Positions 1-5,504 of a DNA stretch of 6,759 nt are shown here, in pieces (the stretch's first letter is position 1; every line of letters begins with the position of its first letter). The position numbers were made by a program, and so were the translations under genes. The notes under the pieces are model-generated. The model made no database searches, had not been told where the DNA came from, and saw nothing but the letters and a program-made list of their open reading frames with translations. Source of the DNA: Thermococcus sp. (GTDB taxonomy: Archaea; Methanobacteriota_B; Thermococci; Thermococcales; Thermococcaceae). The stretch is taken from contig JALSNG010000070.1 in NCBI GenBank assembly GCA_026987155.1, forward strand, positions 1 through 6,759, given 5' to 3'.

Positions 1-592
1 CATCCCAGTACTCCACCTCTATTCTTAGGCCACGCGTTCTAATGGTCCCTTTCTCCCTCAGTTTTCCTTTTATTAACTTGAACTCCTCCCTAACGGCCAC
101 ACTCTCTCTTGAGAGCAGTCTCAGAACGTCACCCGAGTACGCTAAATTCGGGAGGATCTCTATCCTTCCCAGCTTCACAGGATTTGGGACGGCCCTAACG
201 TTTTCCACATTTTCTTTCCGGAGCTCTTGGATTGATAGGAGCTTCTTCCCAAGGAAAAAGGTGTAGTTGGCAGTTATCAAAGAGAGGGCCATCTTATGAG
301 CCGTTATTGCTGTACGAAGTCTCTCAAGGGCAAGGAGGCGATTTCTTTTCTTCCTGTATATCCACTGGAGGTGAGGATCTCTCTCCCTTTTTGAAACAAC
401 GCTTAGGGAGGAACCGCCGTCCCCGACCCGTCTTGAGAGCTCCTCTTCCATCTCTTGGAGAATAGAAAGATTCTCCTTCAAGCGATAGGAAATTGAGGGG
501 AGGTCGAAGGTTTCAAATAACCCGGCCAAGTCTATCCCAACGTCATCCAGTATCTTGTTGACCTGGGCAACCAGTTCTTCGGTGGTCGTCAT
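1..592 (-). CDS. Uncharacterised archaeal protein, possibly DUF530 family (C-terminus missing)
   Basis: An open frame with no stop runs from an ATG at 592 to the left edge, giving at least 197 residues; the 3' end lies outside the window. The ATG overlaps the Top6A stop as ATGA and is preceded by GGTGATC (600-606) at 7 nt spacing, so this is a genuine coupled gene. The visible part is soluble, with no signal peptide or membrane segment. Residues 1-55 look helical (MTTTEELVAQVNKILDDVGI at the start), followed by a Gly/Ser-rich break near 57-63, a basic stretch YRKKRNR near 79-85, helices to about 120, and a highly charged segment near 165-195. I see no catalytic motif. It resembles, from memory only, the archaeal DUF530 proteins of unknown function; this is tentative. 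Its place at the end of the aIF1A-RIO1-Dim2-Topo VI operon suggests a role in translation/ribosome assembly or DNA topology, but this is inference. Confidence 0.85.
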   Translation of the reverse strand, partial: MTTTEELVAQVNKILDDVGIDLAGLFETFDLPSISYRLKENLSILQEMEEELSRRVGDGGSSLSVVSKRERDPHLQWIYRKKRNRLLALERLRTAITAHKMALSLITANYTFFLGKKLLSIQELRKENVENVRAVPNPVKLGRIEILPNLAYSGDVLRLLSRESVAVREEFKLIKGKLREKGTIRTRGLRIEVEYWD

Positions 593-1749
593 GGCAGCAG
601 ATCACCGCGGTTTATCTTCTCCGGAAGATATTCCTTCGCCACGAACTCAAGCGATTTGTTCGCCAAAGCCTGCTGCTCTATCCTGACACCCATCTTAAGC
701 GCAAGCTCCAGTTGTCTCTGCCATTCCCTGTTCTGGAACCACGGGTAGTTCATCTCTTCGATGATCCGCTTGTAGTCACCCGTTGGACCCCCTTTCTTGT
801 TTGGAGGAATGCCCTTGAGCTTCTCCGTAACGTTCTCAAGACCGTAGTGCTTTATGTCGTCCATCGTCATCCCCACGAACTTTGCCTCCGGAGTTGCAAG
901 CTTCTCGCTGAGGTAGGCGAGGTTTATGGAACCCTGCTTTATGGTGGAGTAGATGTACCAACCATAGGGGTCGCCATCGGTGAAGACTATTATGGGAAGA
1001 CCCTCCTCGTAGTGAAGACGATGGATGAGCCTCCTGACGCCGCGCGAGGCCTGTCCCTGAGTCGCTATGATGAGAGCCCTCTCCTTCTGGGCAAACTTTT
1101 CCTCTATTAACCGGTCGGCCATTGCAGCCGTCTCTACAACGAGGGCATAATCAACGTTTATCTCTGGGAACTGGAGATGTTCGACCGTTCCAGGAACTGC
1201 CCAGCCGCCCCTACCGAGTTTGCTTGTGTTGAACTCATCCTCACCATCTCGGATGACTATATCCCCGTATATGTAACCGCGCCTGTCCGCTGTGAGGTTC
1301 ATCTCCTCGCGCAGAACTCCAAGCATCCTTTCGAGGTCCTCTATTATTGGGTCACTCTCGCGCTGGTCCTCAAAGGTGTTCTCTTTAGTTCCGGGGATGG
1401 TGTGCTTGTTGGCGTAGTAGGCTTCACGAAGGCTCGCGTGCTTGTTTTCACTCACGAGTCTCTTAACGTAGGCCATTATGAGGAGAGTCTGCATGAACTT
1501 CCTGGCGTGAGCAACGTTGAGAAAGTACCTTCTCGACAGTTTGTCCCCCATCTTTATAACTCGCTTCCTCTCGTCGAAATAGACGTTGCTCAAACCGCGC
1601 ATTGGGATGTCAAAGTAGGGATTTTTTCCTTCCTTGATGTCCTCAAGGACCCTTCTCCCGTATTCTTCGAGTTTTTTAATGACCTTCTGTGGGTCGTAGG
1701 AGAAACGCTCTTTTGGCTTCTCTCGCTTGATTACTCTGCGTTTAGGCAT
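589..1749 (-). CDS. top6A: DNA topoisomerase VI subunit A (Spo11-like cleavage subunit)
   Basis: Catalytic subunit of type IIB topoisomerase VI, which works as an A2B2 heterotetramer that makes and reseals double-strand breaks to relax supercoils and separate linked DNA. The protein is 386 residues, usual for the family. The winged-helix/CAP-like domain (about 70-155) carries the Spo11/Top6A motif SLREAYY; the second Tyr (Y112) should be the nucleophile that links to DNA 5' ends. The Toprim domain follows, with E206 in the segment VVETAAM and D258/D260 in FTDGDPYGW as the metal-binding residues. The start is the ATG at 1749: GGAGGTGA (1756-1763) sits 6 nt upstream. An in-frame GTG at 1755 directly abuts that SD and is a poorer start. 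The gene overlaps the end of top6B by 8 nt, fitting coupled synthesis of the two subunits, and its TGA overlaps the ATG of the next gene. All key residues are present, so the enzyme should be active. Confidence 0.98.
   Translation of the reverse strand: MPKRRVIKREKPKERFSYDPQKVIKKLEEYGRRVLEDIKEGKNPYFDIPMRGLSNVYFDERKRVIKMGDKLSRRYFLNVAHARKFMQTLLIMAYVKRLVSENKHASLREAYYANKHTIPGTKENTFEDQRESDPIIEDLERMLGVLREEMNLTADRRGYIYGDIVIRDGEDEFNTSKLGRGGWAVPGTVEHLQFPEINVDYALVVETAAMADRLIEEKFAQKERALIIATQGQASRGVRRLIHRLHYEEGLPIIVFTDGDPYGWYIYSTIKQGSINLAYLSEKLATPEAKFVGMTMDDIKHYGLENVTEKLKGIPPNKKGGPTGDYKRIIEEMNYPWFQNREWQRQLELALKMGVRIEQQALANKSLEFVAKEYLPEKINRGDLLP
600..606 (-). promoter_or_regulatory. Ribosome binding site of the terminal unknown gene
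   Basis: Read on the minus strand this is GGTGATC, a good match to the archaeal anti-SD, followed by a 7-nt spacer and the ATG at 592. It lies inside the top6A coding sequence and supports the ATG that overlaps the top6A stop. Confidence 0.7.
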
Positions 1750-3436
1750 TTTCACTCACCTCCACATTAGAGGCCTCTTCAATATTCTCAAAACGGGATT
1801 CTATGAACTCCTGGAAGTATTTCGCGGCCTCCTCCTCCGGAACGCCGACAAGGATGCTCAACGCCCTTGCTATCTCGGGGACGTACTTTTGGAAGGTTTT
1901 CTTTCGTTTTACCTGTGAAAGGCGTCTGTGCTTTCCGCTGAGGTAGGTTTGGAGCTTTCTCGCAGCGTCCATTATGGCAAGCCTTATCTCGGCCTGTATT
2001 TCCTCAACGCTCGCGATGCTCTGTTTTCCCGTTCCGGTGTAGGGAACGTGAACGCTGACGACATTTATCATGAGCACGAGGGGGGCCCGATCAAGGTCGT
2101 CCACCCTATAACGCCTCCAGTCTATCGACCGGGCCGCGAGGGTGGTCACACACGAACCCGCATCGAAAAGGAGGGGAACCCTGTTGGCATAGCGGAGGAG
2201 TTCGAAACCACCCGGGATCTCCCCCCCGTAGGCGATGCCCACCTCAACCTGGAAGGGTATTCCACCAGAGTAAACCTTGGGCGGTCTCGTCACTGCAGTA
2301 ACGAACTCTGGCTTGAGTATGTTTGTTAGACCCTGCTCTATGTTCTCCTCCCCTATGGGCCTCAAACCGTGGGTCGGAGGCGCTAAGAACTTCATGTACT
2401 TGAAGGCCTCGACAATTTCCTCAGCCTCATGCCAAGTGAGTTTTTCAGGTGGTTTTTCCATGAGCTTTGCCACCTGCTTTACCACCTTGGTATAACCCCT
2501 GAAGGAGCGCAACACGGCATCGACTTCTCCCTTCACCAGACGTTCGTAGAGCTGTTCTTGAACGCCTTTGTCTTTCTCGGTCTTTATTAACCTCAGGGCC
2601 GCCACATATCTGATGAGTTCGTCGACCTTCTTCTCGCTTATCCTGGAGAACTCCCCTATCAGAAACCTCCGGACGGTGTTCCTCCTCGTCTTCCTGGCCA
2701 TCCTGTAAACGTCATCTGTCAGAACGCCGCGAGGATGGGGTTTCATCTCAACGGGTGGCTTTGGTACTTCCTCACTTGACCGGGGAAAGACTATGAGCTT
2801 CCCATCGGGTTCAATGAGCTCGATATGGGCATGGGGATTCGCGATGGCTGTGAGCTTGAGGTACCAGTAAACGCCCTGCTTCGAGCGGATGTAGCGGACG
2901 TTCTTGACCTCGAGCTCTATTCTCGTTCCACGCCAGCCATTGGGGTTGGGGCGCTTCTCCTTTTTCACGATTTTACCCTCGTTCTTGTCAACGTCAATCT
3001 TCACCCAGGCTTCGACGATTTTGTCGCCCGTTGAGGTGATAACACGCGTTGCCTTCCCGCTCGTTATCTGGGCGAACATGACGGCACCGCTTATACCTAT
3101 GCCCTGCTGGCCCCTGCTTTGTATGTTCCTGTGGGCCTTGGTTCCAGCCAACATCTTTCCGAAGACGTGGGTTATGTACTTTTCAGGGATTCCTGGACCG
3201 TTGTCCTCAACGATCACCTTGTAGTGCTCCCTTCCAAGTTCCTCTATTTCCACACGTATGTAGGGAGCTATTCCAGCCTCCTCACAGGCATCCAGGGAGT
3301 TTGTAACTGCTTCATGGACAACCGTGGTAAGGGAGCGTATCTTGCCGGTATAGCCAAGCATTGCTGCGTTTCGTCTGAAAAACTCACTGACACTCTGGAT
3401 TTTAAATTCCTTAAACAGCTGACTTGCCTCGGCCAT
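1742..3436 (-). CDS. top6B: DNA topoisomerase VI subunit B (GHKL ATPase subunit)
   Basis: ATPase subunit of topoisomerase VI; ATP binding dimerises it and drives strand passage through the break made by Top6A. It is 564 residues. The N-terminal GHKL fold shows all the Bergerat motifs: HEAVTNSLDA (41-50, with E42, N46 and D49), EDNGPGIP (77-84), and the glycine-rich lid SRGQQGIGISGA (107-118). A helix-two-turn-helix region fits about 235-310. The transducer domain ends with TGTGKQSI, where K471 is the expected switch lysine contacting the ATP gamma-phosphate. The last ~70 residues are basic then acidic and helical. The ATG at 3436 is chosen because GGAGGA (3443-3448) lies 6 nt upstream; an in-frame GTG at 3442 touches the SD and is less likely. 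The gene starts 2 nt after the KH-protein stop and overlaps top6A by 8 nt, so the two subunits are probably made together. Confidence 0.98.
   Translation of the reverse strand: MAEASQLFKEFKIQSVSEFFRRNAAMLGYTGKIRSLTTVVHEAVTNSLDACEEAGIAPYIRVEIEELGREHYKVIVEDNGPGIPEKYITHVFGKMLAGTKAHRNIQSRGQQGIGISGAVMFAQITSGKATRVITSTGDKIVEAWVKIDVDKNEGKIVKKEKRPNPNGWRGTRIELEVKNVRYIRSKQGVYWYLKLTAIANPHAHIELIEPDGKLIVFPRSSEEVPKPPVEMKPHPRGVLTDDVYRMARKTRRNTVRRFLIGEFSRISEKKVDELIRYVAALRLIKTEKDKGVQEQLYERLVKGEVDAVLRSFRGYTKVVKQVAKLMEKPPEKLTWHEAEEIVEAFKYMKFLAPPTHGLRPIGEENIEQGLTNILKPEFVTAVTRPPKVYSGGIPFQVEVGIAYGGEIPGGFELLRYANRVPLLFDAGSCVTTLAARSIDWRRYRVDDLDRAPLVLMINVVSVHVPYTGTGKQSIASVEEIQAEIRLAIMDAARKLQTYLSGKHRRLSQVKRKKTFQKYVPEIARALSILVGVPEEEAAKYFQEFIESRFENIEEASNVEVSENA
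1756..1763 (-). promoter_or_regulatory. Ribosome binding site deciding the top6A start
   Basis: Perfect GGAGGTGA on the minus strand, located within the last codons of top6B. A 6-nt spacer (GTGAAA) leads to the ATG at 1749. The GTG inside the spacer is in frame but has no space between it and the SD, so the ATG is preferred. Confidence 0.8.
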
Positions 3437-3438
3437 CT

Positions 3439-4131
3439 TCACTCCTCCGCATTATTTTCGCCGCCAAGGGCTTCGTAGTAGGTCACGCTCTCAAGCTCAA
3501 GCTCCTTCTTTCTACGCTCCAGGTATTTGTAGACCACTCCGTGCGGAGAGCCCTTGGCGAGCTTTTCTATAGCCGTTTTGGCAACCTCAACCTGAATCGG
3601 GTTGCCGATTATAGCAACGGTCTTTCCATAAACACTCACATCGGCACCGCTCATCTCCTCAATTATCTCGCGCGTCCTTCCCTTCCTTCCGATTATCCTT
3701 CCCCTGACACGTGGAAGGGCGTTTTTGTCATTGCCAATGATAATGTCCGTCAAATTGATGACTTCAAGGGTTTCACCCTCGTTGAAGAGGCGAAAAGCCC
3801 TCTCCGGAGAAAAGCCTCTCCCTATCGCCTGGATAACATCCCTTGCTTTCCATACTGCAAGGGGATCCCTGGTATCCTTTGTGGCGGTTATGAAGACCTC
3901 ACCCGTCTCACTGTCGACCTCTATCTTCGTCTTTGTCCTTTCCTCTATCTCTTTTTTTGTCTGGCCTTTTTTGCCTATGACTACCGCAACCCTCTCCTTG
4001 GGAATGCGGAGGAACTCCTCCTGTTCCCCCTCCGCCACGTAGTCTATTCCCTCACTGGAGCCGTTCCCGAGGGGTTCACCGTCCTTGTCAACCCGCTCGT
4101 ACTTCTTAAGGAGCATCTCAAAATCATCCAT
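3439..4131 (-). CDS. Two-KH-domain RNA-binding protein, archaeal Dim2/Pno1 (Krr1-like)
   Basis: RNA-binding factor of the Dim2/Pno1 family, which in eukaryotes and archaea acts in maturation of the small ribosomal subunit near the 3' end of its rRNA. The protein is 230 residues. After an acidic N-terminal stretch (1-38), KH1 spans about 40-103 with the loop IGKKG (GKKG at 53-56), a degenerate linker carries FSPERAFRLF (about 107-116), and KH2 spans about 140-195 with IIGRKGRT (GRKG at 148-151); a charged helical tail ends in acidic residues. Both GxxG loops are intact. The ATG at 4131 is preferred, giving a protein that begins MDDFEMLLKK: AGGTGA (4136-4141) is 4 nt upstream and the start is 4 nt after the RIO1 stop. 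A longer reading to 4188 would overlap the RIO1 end by 53 nt and lacks such a site. Adjacent RIO1 and aIF1A genes fit a role in late 30S assembly or initiation. Confidence 0.93.
   Translation of the reverse strand: MDDFEMLLKKYERVDKDGEPLGNGSSEGIDYVAEGEQEEFLRIPKERVAVVIGKKGQTKKEIEERTKTKIEVDSETGEVFITATKDTRDPLAVWKARDVIQAIGRGFSPERAFRLFNEGETLEVINLTDIIIGNDKNALPRVRGRIIGRKGRTREIIEEMSGADVSVYGKTVAIIGNPIQVEVAKTAIEKLAKGSPHGVVYKYLERRKKELELESVTYYEALGGENNAEE
3443..3448 (-). promoter_or_regulatory. Ribosome binding site deciding the top6B start
   Basis: GGAGGA on the minus strand lies in the last codons of the KH-protein gene, with 6 nt (GTGAAG) before the ATG at 3436. The spacing favours that ATG over the GTG at 3442, which would add two residues and have no spacer. 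Confidence 0.7.
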
Positions 4132-4135
4132 GATC

Positions 4136-4141
4136 TCACCT
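4136..4141 (-). promoter_or_regulatory. Ribosome binding site deciding the Dim2-like protein start
   Basis: AGGTGA on the minus strand overlaps the TGA stop of the RIO1 gene and lies 4 nt (GATC) before the ATG at 4131. It argues for the 230-residue protein over a 249-residue reading that starts at 4188 inside the RIO1 gene. Confidence 0.7.
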
Positions 4142-4918
4142 CTCAAGCAGCTCACGAAGTTTTTCATTGTAATCCTCCACGGGAACACCCTTTCTCGAGA
4201 AGTAAGTTATCACGTTTCGTAAATCCCGCTCTAAGAGTTCAACGCTCATGCGGTTTCTCCTTACGGTTGCCTGAGACCAGTCTATGACCACGGGGACATC
4301 CCAAAGGAGTATGTTGTACTCGCTCAGATCGCCGTGAACCATGTCCCCCCTCTTCCACAGTCTCTCGATGACACCGATGGTAAAGTCGTAAAGCTCCTCG
4401 AAGTCTCTGACCTCAAGCTCGCGTTCCACATCTTTGAGCCTTGGGGCGGGGGCATCGTCTCCTATGAACTCCATGACCAAAACGTTGTTGTTAAAGGTTA
4501 ACGGCTCTGGAGCTCTGACGGCATATTTTATCGCTCGCTGGAGGTTCTTGAATTCTCGCCTCGTCCACACAAAGACGAGCTTTCTCATGTCCTTCGGAAG
4601 GTAACCTACGCGGGGATCGGCTGCCAGGTACTCCCATATTCTCCGGAACTCAGTGGTGTAGGTACGGTATATCTTCACGGCCACCCTGTTGCCCTCTGCA
4701 TCCACGCCGGCAAAGACGTTGGCCTCTTTCCCAGTGCTCACAACACCGAAAAGGGCTTTGAGCTTACCCCTCCTGTGCAGATAGGAAAGGGTTTCCTTGG
4801 TTGTCTTGTCAAAGACTTCGTTGGCTATCTTGTACAGCTCAGAATCCTTTTCACGCCTCTCCCTGAGGCCGATAATGTCCTCAATCTCTCGCTCTATGAG
4901 CTCTTCTCGCATTGCCAT
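4136..4918 (-). CDS. rio1: RIO1-type atypical serine protein kinase/ATPase
   Basis: Atypical protein kinase of the RIO1 family; its ATPase cycle promotes late maturation of the small ribosomal subunit in the cytoplasm. It is 260 residues with the minimal archaeal architecture and no long C-terminal tail. An N-terminal helical region (1-50) precedes the nucleotide loop STGKEANVF (61-69); the ATP-anchoring lysine is K82 in VAVKIYR. The segment TYTTEFRRIWEYL after it matches the RIO1-specific flexible loop rather than RIO2. The catalytic loop is VHGDLSEYN (D197, N202) and the metal-binding Asp is D213 in VIDWSQ, followed by the RIO1-like ERDLRNVITYFSRKGV. Classical kinase activation-loop and substrate-lobe elements are absent, as usual for RIO proteins. 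The start is uncertain: GTG 4921, ATG 4918 and ATG 4912 are all in frame and no strong SD decides; only AGGGT and GAGTGAT are nearby. It begins 13 nt after the aIF1A stop. Confidence 0.96.
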   Translation of the reverse strand: MAMREELIEREIEDIIGLRERREKDSELYKIANEVFDKTTKETLSYLHRRGKLKALFGVVSTGKEANVFAGVDAEGNRVAVKIYRTYTTEFRRIWEYLAADPRVGYLPKDMRKLVFVWTRREFKNLQRAIKYAVRAPEPLTFNNNVLVMEFIGDDAPAPRLKDVERELEVRDFEELYDFTIGVIERLWKRGDMVHGDLSEYNILLWDVPVVIDWSQATVRRNRMSVELLERDLRNVITYFSRKGVPVEDYNEKLRELLER

Positions 4919-4931
4919 CACTCTTGACCCT

Positions 4932-5297
4932 TCAGAAGAGCATTTCGCCGCCGGTCAAAAAGTCCTGGCTTATCTTGCCCCTCCTGAGGAGCCAGTCCAC
5001 CTGAGTTCTGGTGTAGCGGTAGACGATGTCCCCCCTCTCGTCGCTCTGAACGGGCCATGGCTGAACTATGACGACATCTCCAACGCGCATCCACATTCTC
5101 CTCTTGAGCTTCCCCGGAATTCTGCACCTCCTGATCTTCCCATCGGAGCAGCGAACGTCCATCCACCCTGAACCAAGCGCCTGCTCTATAACGCCAAAGA
5201 GCTGTCCCTCACGGGGAAGTGGAACACGAATTACCTCATCCCCTTGGACCTGTCTGTTGTTCTTCTTTTTCCCCTTTCCACCTTTGTGATACACCAT
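4932..5297 (-). CDS. Translation initiation factor aIF1A
   Basis: Archaeal counterpart of eIF1A/bacterial IF1, which binds the A site of the small subunit and helps place mRNA and initiator tRNA. The protein is 121 residues. A lysine/glycine-rich basic tail (1-16, KGGKGKKKNNR) leads into an OB fold from about 20 to 85, including IRVPLPREGQLFGVIEQALG, DVRCSDGKIRRCRIPGKLKRR and VGDVVIVQPWPVQ. A C-terminal part with DIVYRYTRTQVDWLLRRGKI follows, typical of the e/aIF1A family. The ATG at 5297 is preferred because GGGGGTGA (5303-5310) stands 5 nt upstream; in-frame ATG 5303 and GTG 5306 lie inside the SD. It is the first gene of the leftward operon and has the candidate promoter directly upstream, with RIO1 following after 13 nt. 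Confidence 0.97.
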   Translation of the reverse strand: MVYHKGGKGKKKNNRQVQGDEVIRVPLPREGQLFGVIEQALGSGWMDVRCSDGKIRRCRIPGKLKRRMWMRVGDVVIVQPWPVQSDERGDIVYRYTRTQVDWLLRRGKISQDFLTGGEMLF

Positions 5298-5302
5298 GAG
5301 CA

Positions 5303-5310
5303 TCACCCCC
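5303..5310 (-). promoter_or_regulatory. Ribosome binding site deciding the aIF1A start
   Basis: GGGGGTGA on the minus strand followed by 5 nt (TGCTC) and the ATG at 5297. The upstream in-frame ATG (5303) and GTG (5306) overlap this site and are therefore unlikely starts. Confidence 0.7.
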
Positions 5311-5329
5311 CTCTGGGTAGTACTGGGGC

Positions 5330-5338
5330 CTTATAAGG
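5330..5338 (-). promoter_or_regulatory. Candidate TATA box of the aIF1A-RIO1-Dim2-Topo VI operon
   Basis: The minus strand reads CTTATAAGG here, a good archaeal TATA element about 35-40 nt upstream of the aIF1A ATG. Transcription would begin near 5307-5311, placing the SD almost at the 5' end, a short leader common in Thermococcales. The BRE-like bases upstream (AACC) are weak. Two AT-rich tracts farther upstream (around 5343-5360 and 5380-5396) are alternative TATA/BRE elements that would give longer leaders. The assignment is from sequence alone. Confidence 0.5.
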
Positions 5339-5346
5339 TTAAGCCT

Positions 5347-5396
5347 TGCAAAAATTTTCCAGGGTAGTTATTTTGGAGTTTTTTAAAATTTTTGCA
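5347..5396. repeat. Perfect 12-bp inverted repeat in the divergent promoter region
   Basis: TGCAAAAATTTT at 5347-5358 is repeated as its exact reverse complement AAAATTTTTGCA at 5385-5396, with a 26-bp spacer. Each arm contains the self-palindromic AAAATTTT, so that core is also a direct repeat at 34-bp spacing, and each outer end is TGCA. The pair lies upstream of the candidate leftward TATA box and well upstream of the rightward one. It could be a two-site operator for a DNA-binding regulator or a pair of back-to-back BRE/TATA elements; the sequence cannot tell which. It does not match a regulator motif that I can name. Confidence 0.6.
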
Positions 5397-5400
5397 CAAA

Positions 5401-5460
5401 GCCGGTGGGTGGCCAGCGAAAGTCGAGCCGAGAACGATGCAATGCTTCCTTCCCCGGGCA
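5401..5460. other. GC-rich block of unknown function in the intergenic region
   Basis: This 60-bp block is 65% G+C (39 of 60) while the preceding 60 bp are 28% G+C (17 of 60). It contains short complementary segments (GCC/GGC, CGA/TCG, GCA/TGC) but no long stem. I found no C/D-box pair (no RTGATGA with CTGA on either strand), no tRNA-like features and no open frame beyond 8 codons in the one frame I followed. A small structured RNA, regulator sites or simply the leader of an unrecognised transcript are possible; none is supported further. Confidence 0.3.
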
Positions 5461-5465
5461 TGAAG

Positions 5466-5473
5466 GTTTAAAA
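5466..5473 (+). promoter_or_regulatory. Candidate TATA box of the metal ABC transporter operon
   Basis: GTTTAAAA on the plus strand lies about 35 nt before the ATG of the ATPase gene, so transcription would start near 5496 with a leader of only about 8-10 nt. The weak SD GGGGA (5496-5500) would sit at the very 5' end. No clear BRE is visible (the bases before it are ATGAAG). The position is right but the match is moderate. Confidence 0.45.
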
Positions 5474-5504
5474 GCGTGAGTTTCGATCAGAAGTTGGGGA
5501 TAGT

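Noticed and set aside
42..465. Two short plus-strand frames (42-266 and 232-465)
   Set aside because: They lie opposite the continuous minus-strand frame of the partial unknown gene, which has a real SD and start; the plus-strand ones have Ser/Phe-rich, low-quality translations.
712..1110. Plus-strand frame of 132 codons opposite the Top6A Toprim region
   Set aside because: Shadow of the conserved minus-strand gene, with no supporting start signal.
1177..1770. Plus-strand frame of 197 codons opposite top6A
   Set aside because: Fully antisense to conserved Top6A coding sequence; the translation looks unlike a real protein.
3424..4287. Long plus-strand frame of 287 codons opposite the KH-protein gene and the end of RIO1
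   Set aside because: It is antisense to two clear genes, its translation has no recognisable domain, and no SD or promoter was seen. It follows from codon bias in the real frame.
4918..5166. Minus-strand frame of 82 codons inside aIF1A
   Set aside because: Same strand but a different frame from the well-conserved aIF1A; no SD and no recognisable product.
5401..5504. C/D-box guide RNA or tRNA in the intergenic region
   Set aside because: Neither strand has a C box (RTGATGA) paired with a D box (CTGA), and no tRNA arms or conserved loop sequences were found.
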